Assembly: GCA_023101885.1 (NCBI GenBank)
Contig: JALPQD010000017.1
Coordinates: 1,037,428 to 1,101,427, forward strand
Source of the DNA: Typhlomys cinereus
Taxonomy: Eukaryota > Chordata > Mammalia > Rodentia > Platacanthomyidae
Length of the DNA stretch: 64,000 nucleotides
Direction: 5' to 3'
The position numbers and the translations under genes are program-made. Under the pieces are notes generated by a model, which was given only the letters and a program-made list of their open reading frames with translations, did no database searches and was not told the origin of the DNA. Shown piece by piece: positions 58,229 to 64,000 of this stretch. Positions within the stretch are counted from its first letter, which is position 1; every line of letters starts with the position of its first letter.

Positions 58229-59079
58229 AACCACTGATTCTGATTTCCAGCTCTCTGGATATCACTGCTCATTTCACGCTTCCATAGCTTACATACTAAA
58301 GAAGAATTCTCTGCAACGTAATTTCTCATCCTTAGAAGCCATTTTATTTTTACTGTAGTTCTAGTTTCTCAGTCTGGGTTAAGTAGTTTAAGATAACCTA
58401 GAAGTAAGTCTAACAAAGTTGTAAATAAAATTAAAATTAAAGAATGAGATCATTAGGTGTAACGTATCAAATTGTTCAAACTCCTAAATCTTTATAATGA
58501 AACTTGCACATTAAAAGTAAAAATTCACATACCCAAGTGAAAAGGGAGCCTGTCAGGCTAGACAGTGAAAGATTCGACTACATACTCTCTTTAAGAAAAA
58601 CCGCTTCAAATCAAAGAAACAAATGAGTTAAGCTCACAGGGAAAAAAAAGCAAAGCAAATGTAAAAGCATAAGAGATATCACAGTCATTTCCTTGGTAAC
58701 TGGTAAAAGTTATAAGAAAAACCTTGACTATACAACCAACCAATTAGCATTTATTGAACACTTCAACTAGGAAACAGACGCATTTTCAAGTGTACCTGGA
58801 ACTCATAGCGAGGAAAACTGTTTTGAATCACACAACAAGTTTTGCAATGAACATGATTAGATTTGAATCATACAGTATGACTTTATTCTGTGACAATAAT
58901 ACTTCTGTGTAGTAACCAAGAAAAGAAAGAACTAAAGACGAAACCACCAAGTGTTCTGAGCCTACAAACCTGACACGCGGGAAGAGCGGAGTATAAAGCA
59001 AGGCTCAGAGGCTAATTCAGAGCATCTAAGAGCACACTGGAAAAGAAGGCGGGTCTTATTCTCAATGATCTGTGCTTGT

Positions 59080-59565
59080 CCTATCAATAGAGAAAGAAGA
59101 GCAAATCAGAGAAAACAGAAATAATGCAGAAAAATCAGCAAAACCACATCTGGCTTCATGAAAAGAAAAAAAATTAATAAAGAACTTCTAGTCAGATTAA
59201 GAGAGAAGGATTAGTATTGGAAATGAGAAAGTAAAGTGTACTACAGCAAATAACACCAGGAAATAAATCTGATAACTTGGATGAAACAAACTCCTTAAAA
59301 AGCTAAAATTAACAAGACTCTCTTAACACGAATAGATAGCTAAAGGATAATTTATTAAGGAAATTAAATTTACAGATGAATATCACCCCACAGAAAACAA
59401 AACTTTCGTGCAGGTAAAATGACAGGCCCAGATGACTTTACCAGGAAGTTCTGCCAGACATTTAAGAAAAATTCCATTTTGAAACAAACTCTTACAGAAA
59501 ACCAAAGAATAACTCCTCAGCATTACTCTGATATACAAGTAAGTCAAGGACTACAAGAAAACTAG
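59080..59565 (+). mobile_element. L1 ORF2 fragment (5' reverse transcriptase region), broken
   Basis: AACTTCTAGTCAGATTAAG, GATAACTTGGATGAAAC, GACAGGCCCAGATGACTTTAC, CCAGGAAGTTCTGCCAGAC and ATTTAAGAAAAATTCC follow the ORF2 stretch before the RT catalytic motif. It is interrupted by stops and indels. Confidence 0.7.
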
Positions 59566-59966
59566 AAACAAAAAAATAGATAAAATTTAGTGACTACAAC
59601 AATATATTGTGTATTTCTGTACACATCTTGTAAACAAGAAGAGAATTCATGTGGAAACACATTATTTAGAAGCATTTTCTGTGCGCCTAGAGACACGCAT
59701 TACCGCCCGTGGTCACACTGCAGTGAGCTGGGGGCTGAAGCAATGTCCACCAAGATGCTGGGTGGATGCTCCCAACACATTAGAAACTCCTACAGCTGGT
59801 TCGTTAAGAAAAATAAACAAATCCAAATTACTCTTTTATGAGTTTGCTTATTAAATCAACTAAAGTATAAGATGCTTTGCATTTGGTTTTATAAGATGTG
59901 TCTTCTCCTGCCCTTTCTGTTTTTCCTCTCCCTCTACTCCTATCTCTCTCTTCTTTTTCTTTCACT

Positions 59967-60263
59967 CTTTTTCTTCCTTTCTTTTTTTTTTTTAAATTGT
60001 TTATTCAATTGTGAGTGTATGCGTGTGCACATGTGTAGAACCATGGGCGAATTCGGGCATCACCATGGACGCCTCCACCTCCTCCTTGTTTACTCTGCCC
60101 CGGGATTCACAGGCTCCGCCCTACCAGGACCGGAAACGCAGGCTGCCCCGGCTTCCTCCGGACATCTATACGTGGGGTCTAGGATCCGAACTCAGGACCT
60201 TCCACCTGCAAGGCAGAGGCTTAACCCCTGAGCCACCTCTCCAGCCCCTTTTTCTTCCTTTCT
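59967..60263 (-). mobile_element. Young tRNA-headed SINE (subfamily Y), with 16-bp TSD
   Basis: This is the same body as 17707-18013, including GGATTCACAGGCTCCGCC, CTACCAGGACCGGAAAC and GATCCGAACTCAGGACC. It is bounded by perfect CTTTTTCTTCCTTTCT duplications at 59967-59982 and 60248-60263. It landed in the T-run of an older reversed B1 (60250-60310). Confidence 0.9.
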
Positions 60264-60310
60264 GAGACAGCAATTTACTATATAGCTCAGGCTGGTCTTT
60301 GCGGAAATAT
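60250..60310 (-). mobile_element. B1-like fragment, minus orientation, split by the SINE
   Basis: TCTGAGACAGCAATTTACTA and TATAGCTCAGGCTGGTC are a reversed B1 3' half. Its T-rich end is the insertion target of the young SINE. Confidence 0.6.
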
Positions 60311-60584
60311 TTTCAAAAGGGAATGCAACCAACTTTCTACTGTACCATCGAATCATCATCTACACTGCACAACTACCATTATTAGCTACTGGTTCAGAGA
60401 TCATCTTATTCACATGTGTGCTAAAGAAAGTAATTATGTAGCTCCTTCTATCTAAATATTAGAGTAACACATTTTTTGTTCATCTTGTCTTTTGCTTTCT
60501 ACTCTTAAATATTCTGCTATGATTTTCCTATCCCGACAAAAGGGGTACAGTGCTCCATGATATGGATGAGCCTTATTTTTTTTT

Positions 60585-60950
60585 AATTGCTTCTGTAACA
60601 ACCTACCACAAAACCAGTGATTCGTAAGAACAGAAACTTAACCTGCACTTCGTGAAGTGCTCCAATGTGAAGCGCTGGCGAGGTTGCGTTCCTTCTGGGA
60701 AGTACATGAGCAAAATCCATCCTGGGTGCCTTCCCAGCCTCCAGGCTGCCTGCATTCCTTGGTTGGTGGCCTCTTCTCCTTCAACGTAAGCAGCAAGGTT
60801 TCTTCAAATCTCTTGCACTGACTACAACCCTTGCTTCTGTCAGCAAGATCTCTGAGTCTTCTGTATCTACCACAGGATCCATGATAAGCTCTCTATCTTG
60901 AAGTACCTAATTTAATTGCAACTCCAACATCCCTTTTGCCATGTAAAGTA
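60585..60950 (-). mobile_element. MaLR/MLT-like LTR relic, minus orientation
   Basis: TTCTGTAACAACCTACCAC, GTTGCGTTCCTTCTGGG, CAGCCTCCAGGCTGCCTGC and CATTCCTTGGTTGGTGGCC, then CTTCTCCTTCAACG, follow a mammalian MaLR-type LTR in reverse. Confidence 0.5.
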
Positions 60951-61889
60951 ATCTATTCACAAGTTCTGGGACATAGAGTAGACATACTGAAGGACTATTA
61001 TTTAGTTTGTCCCAATGGCATATTTAGCTCTTTCACTTTACAAAGATTACTGGTCTCTTTACTCTTTGATCCACCTGAAAATTGTTTTAAAGAAAAAACT
61101 TATATACATTTACAAAGGTTAAAGTTTAAAACTCAATTTTAAGATTTTTCCAAATGTGATTTTGATTTTTAAGAGACTTATTTTACCAGTCTGTCATCTG
61201 TATTTGTATTTTTGAAAATGTAGTTCCTTGAAAGGTCATTCAAATAGAGACCTTTTTATATATTTAAAATCTTATAATGCAAAGGATTACTATAGCTTGA
61301 AAAGCATTACAAATCTATCACTGTCTTATTTTCTTCCTTTCAAAATACAGGACAAGCACTGTAAAAGTTATCTTGGTGGTCTTAGGCCACAGAGAAAGGA
61401 AATTAAAAAACCTCAAGTGCTCCAGATACTTCACCAAATACACACTATATAGTAGCTATTCTCCTACAGAGTTAGTATTTGCAATGCAAAAGTTCTTATT
61501 TTTCACTTGTTATAGAATAATTTACTGTTACCTTCCTTCACTAGTTTTAAATCTATGAAACAACTAAAGGGGTAGGCGGCCTACTCACTCACTTTATTTT
61601 AGATTTATGTAAGATTTTAAAAACTACTATGTCTTTGTGTTGGTAATTAATAACTTTGTATATTGCAAAACAAAATATATTAGGTAGTCAGTAAAACCTC
61701 TGTAGCTACTTTTTATCAAATGGTAGGCAAGTAAAGGAGTCATTTTTCCCTATTCCTGTCCTTCATTACTGAGATCAAAATTGCTCACTGTCGTATTTTT
61801 TTATTCAGTACAAGGAACTAAGAATCCCACCTAATAAAAATAAAAGTCTTAGGAAAAACTAATAAATTTGCCATCCTAAATAAAAGTTT

Positions 61890-62010
61890 GTAGCCGGGGG
61901 CGATGGTGCGTGCCTGTAACCCCAGACCTCGGAGCAGAGCAAGAGCATCAGCACTGGCTTCAGAGCAAGTTCCAGGCCAGAACGAAAGTGAGTCCTTGTG
62001 TCAAAACTCC
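61890..62010 (+). mobile_element. B1-like SINE
   Basis: AGCCGGGGGCGATGGTGCG, TGCCTGTAACCCCAGACC, GTTCCAGGCCAGAACG and GTCCTTGTGTCAAAAC. Confidence 0.7.
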
Positions 62011-64000
62011 AGATCCATCAGTAAATAACTGCGCTCACGAGTCTGAGAAGATGGGCCACAACCATCTGCACAGGTGCTTTGAGACTTCACACTCTGCACA
62101 GATGCTTAGCCACACAGTTTGGCAACAACACAGTTTTACACACCAACAGAAAACTCTATGTTCCCTTGTAGCAAAGACTCTTCATAATTCTCGAACTTGG
62201 TGGGCCTTCAACACTTGCCGCAATGTGTCTCCCTAACTCTGTACCTGTGAATGTTCAGGGCTCCTGAACTTCTTCCATTCTGTTTTCCTTCCCTGGAGAA
62301 CAGTTAAGAATAAAACTGCGTGACATCTGGGACATGATGCAGAGGGAATGGACAGGCAGAATCAGGGCACATGTCAGCTGACAACAGCTACTGTTTAGTG
62401 ACAGATACACGGGAATCCATCTCACTATTCTATTTATACTCTTAAAATTATTCATGAAGATTCATACATCTTCCACTATCTAGGATTCCAGGAGTCACCG
62501 AAACATTTAAACAATGGTGTTTATCACATTATCGTCTAATCTAGAGGTCTATTATGGTTTCAAAGTACACTACAGCACACGAAATGGGTTAGAAATAAGT
62601 AAGGGCTAGGAATGAGTCAGAAGAAAGGAAGAAAACTTTTACAAAGGACAGAAATCACAGATGGCCAAACAGAACCAGCTGTTCATATAGAAAAATCTGT
62701 GGGAGTTAACCCATTAAAACTTTTAATTACATGAGCCTTTCAAATATATATTTCAGTTTTTTTTCTTTTAGAACAAGAACATCTATTATTGGGCCTGCCT
62801 TCACTATACCAATGTGCCAATCCAGAGCAGCCTGTTAAGTCCCTGCCCTGAGACAGATAAAGCAAACTGCTTCCTGTGATAATCTACACATGTGTCATAA
62901 GAACAAAGAACACCTTGAATTGTAAGTCAGAAAAAGATGGTTTATATGCATAAGGCTTAGAATGATCTTTCAATTAAATTATCATTTTAATATTCAGACC
63001 TAATTTTACCTTTACCAAGTAAAATTACAAAGAGAGAGAACTGGTAAATGACAATTCCAAGATTGACTGACTGGTTTTTCACCCAACACTGCTTCTGGTA
63101 GTGCTGTTTTCAGATACGAAAGAGTTAATGAACTGAAAGTTTCACATGACACTGTCAATTCCTGCGTGCTGCTCTGGATAGTCAACATTTTCCCCAGAGC
63201 CTGGCATTTGGCGTAGGTTATGTTACTTGAAGACTAATGTTTGCTGACTAACGTTCACATGTAAGAGCAACTCCAGAATCGCTGCTGTTGGACCTCGGGA
63301 CACTTCGATACTGGGGAACTGGGATGCTGGGGAGATCACGGGGAGTGACTGGGGGAAGGAGCTGGTGATTCACGCCTGAGTGGGATGCTCTGGGGTGTAG
63401 GAAACGGTCGCACTGCCAGAATAGAGCTCGATTTAAAAGCTTGAGGATTATTTGTTTCTGAAATTTTCTATTTAGTATTTTTGAGTTGCGTAGACTGCAA
63501 GCGACTGAAGCTTAGGAAGTGAAAACCCTGAACAAGGGAATTACTCTGTTAGTGAACTACCACCAGGGCGAAAGGCATTCCTTCTTCCAACGTGGAAGGA
63601 CTCTTAGAGAGACATATACATAACATTCTCCTATCTTTTTCTTTCTTGACTTCATGATCGCAGCAAAACAGCAAACTGGTACATCCTGTCCGTGCCAAGG
63701 ACCTGTGGCTTCCTAAGTCTGTGGGCTGTCACGCGTGACAAACACGTACGTGGAGCAAGCTGAAGCAGTCCTCGTGGATGCCCAGCTGCTTGTCTCTTAC
63801 GCATTTCTAAGGAGAACTGCATTGGCTTGCTTTTTTTTTTTTTGCTTTTTTTTTTTTAACTGAAATAGTTTTCTTCTGGGCACAAAACCAAAAAGCAAAG
63901 CTAAGACTGTTACATTTAAGCCTTGTCTTCACCCATTTGTACATCTCTGAATCCATTTCCTCACCGTCTGGAGCGTCCTCTAGTGTCTTCCTCTGGGTGA

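Larger units (their letters stand above)
24101..64000 (-). other. HS2ST1: HS2ST1 transcription unit, partial (exons 2-7, 3' UTR, part of intron 1)
   Basis: Six coding exons on the minus strand join in frame to residues 43-356 of heparan sulfate 2-O-sulfotransferase 1. This Golgi type II membrane enzyme transfers sulfate from PAPS to the 2-OH of iduronic (and less often glucuronic) acid in heparan sulfate, after C5-epimerisation. Exon lengths 239, 86, 139, 98, 158 and 227 (to the stop) and the codon phases agree at every junction. All ten internal splice sites are GT-AG. Exon 1, encoding about 42 residues with the membrane anchor, was looked for on the minus strand between 47844 and 64000 and not found, so it should lie beyond the right edge. 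No frameshift or premature stop is seen. The low-coordinate end is set at a candidate poly(A) signal and is uncertain. Confidence 0.96.
47844..64000 (-). other. HS2ST1 intron 1, 3' portion
   Basis: All 16 kb between the exon 2 acceptor and the window edge is non-coding, phase 1. It holds several tRNA-headed SINEs, B1 fragments, an L1 3'-end piece, an L1 ORF2 piece, MaLR-type LTR sequence and a 17-bp tandem repeat. No exon 1 or CpG island promoter is present, so the promoter lies outside. Stretches 55061-56600, 58230-59080, 60960-61880 and 62020-64000 hold nothing I recognise beyond homopolymer runs (poly-T near 63830-63858). Confidence 0.85.

Noticed and set aside
47844..64000. HS2ST1 exon 1 or a CpG island promoter inside the window
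   Set aside because: No minus-strand match to the MGLLRIMMPPK start and no CpG island were seen. Exon 1 must lie further right.
1..64000. A previously undescribed enzymatic, defence or toxin system
   Set aside because: This is ordinary mammalian gene and repeat DNA with one conserved gene. No cluster of unknown genes is present.
1..64000. tRNA, snRNA, 5S or 7SK genes
   Set aside because: Only tRNA-derived SINE heads with decayed A/B boxes were found. No intact RNA gene was recognised on either strand.

Overview
The window is mammalian nuclear DNA, almost certainly from a rodent. The evidence is widely spaced, intron-split coding sequence, a high load of SINEs (B1, B3/B4-like and ID-like pieces, plus a tRNA-headed family in several copies), ERVL-MaLR-type LTR fragments, L1 pieces, old MIR/MER relics and CA/TG and TTCC microsatellites. 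The dominant tRNA-headed SINE does not read like mouse or rat B2 past its head. I therefore suspect a muroid or related rodent other than Mus/Rattus, but I cannot name the species.

The only protein-coding gene I can support is HS2ST1 (heparan sulfate 2-O-sulfotransferase 1) on the minus strand. Coding exons 2 to 7 lie at 47605-47843, 42404-42489, 37114-37252, 28407-28504, 26095-26252 and 24827-25053. All junctions inside the window are GT-AG, the phases fit, and the exons supply residues 43-356 of the 356-residue enzyme. Exon 1 (cytoplasmic tail and membrane anchor, about 42 residues) is not in the window and should lie beyond position 64000. The PAPS-binding lysine, the catalytic histidine, the 3'-phosphate-binding Arg/Ser pair, the substrate-binding arginines, the cysteines and two N-glycosylation sequons are all intact. 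The gene should be functional.

Layout: 1-24100 is downstream DNA with no recognisable gene. It holds repeats, several minisatellites, two LTR-like elements and possibly a long alternative 3' UTR. From 24101 to 24826 is the likely 3' UTR. From 24827 to 47843 are exons 7 to 2 with introns 6 to 2. From 47844 to 64000 is part of the long intron 1.

No novel enzymatic or defence system is visible. The unusual items are structural. A nearly perfect 73-bp inverted repeat flanks exon 4. Retained intron 5 supplies an in-frame stop directly at the exon 5 donor, giving a 229-residue isoform. A bare poly(A) insertion has its own target-site duplication. There are two young SINE insertions with perfect 16-bp duplications, several private minisatellites, a CpG-rich patch in intron 2 and an inverted SINE pair in intron 1.
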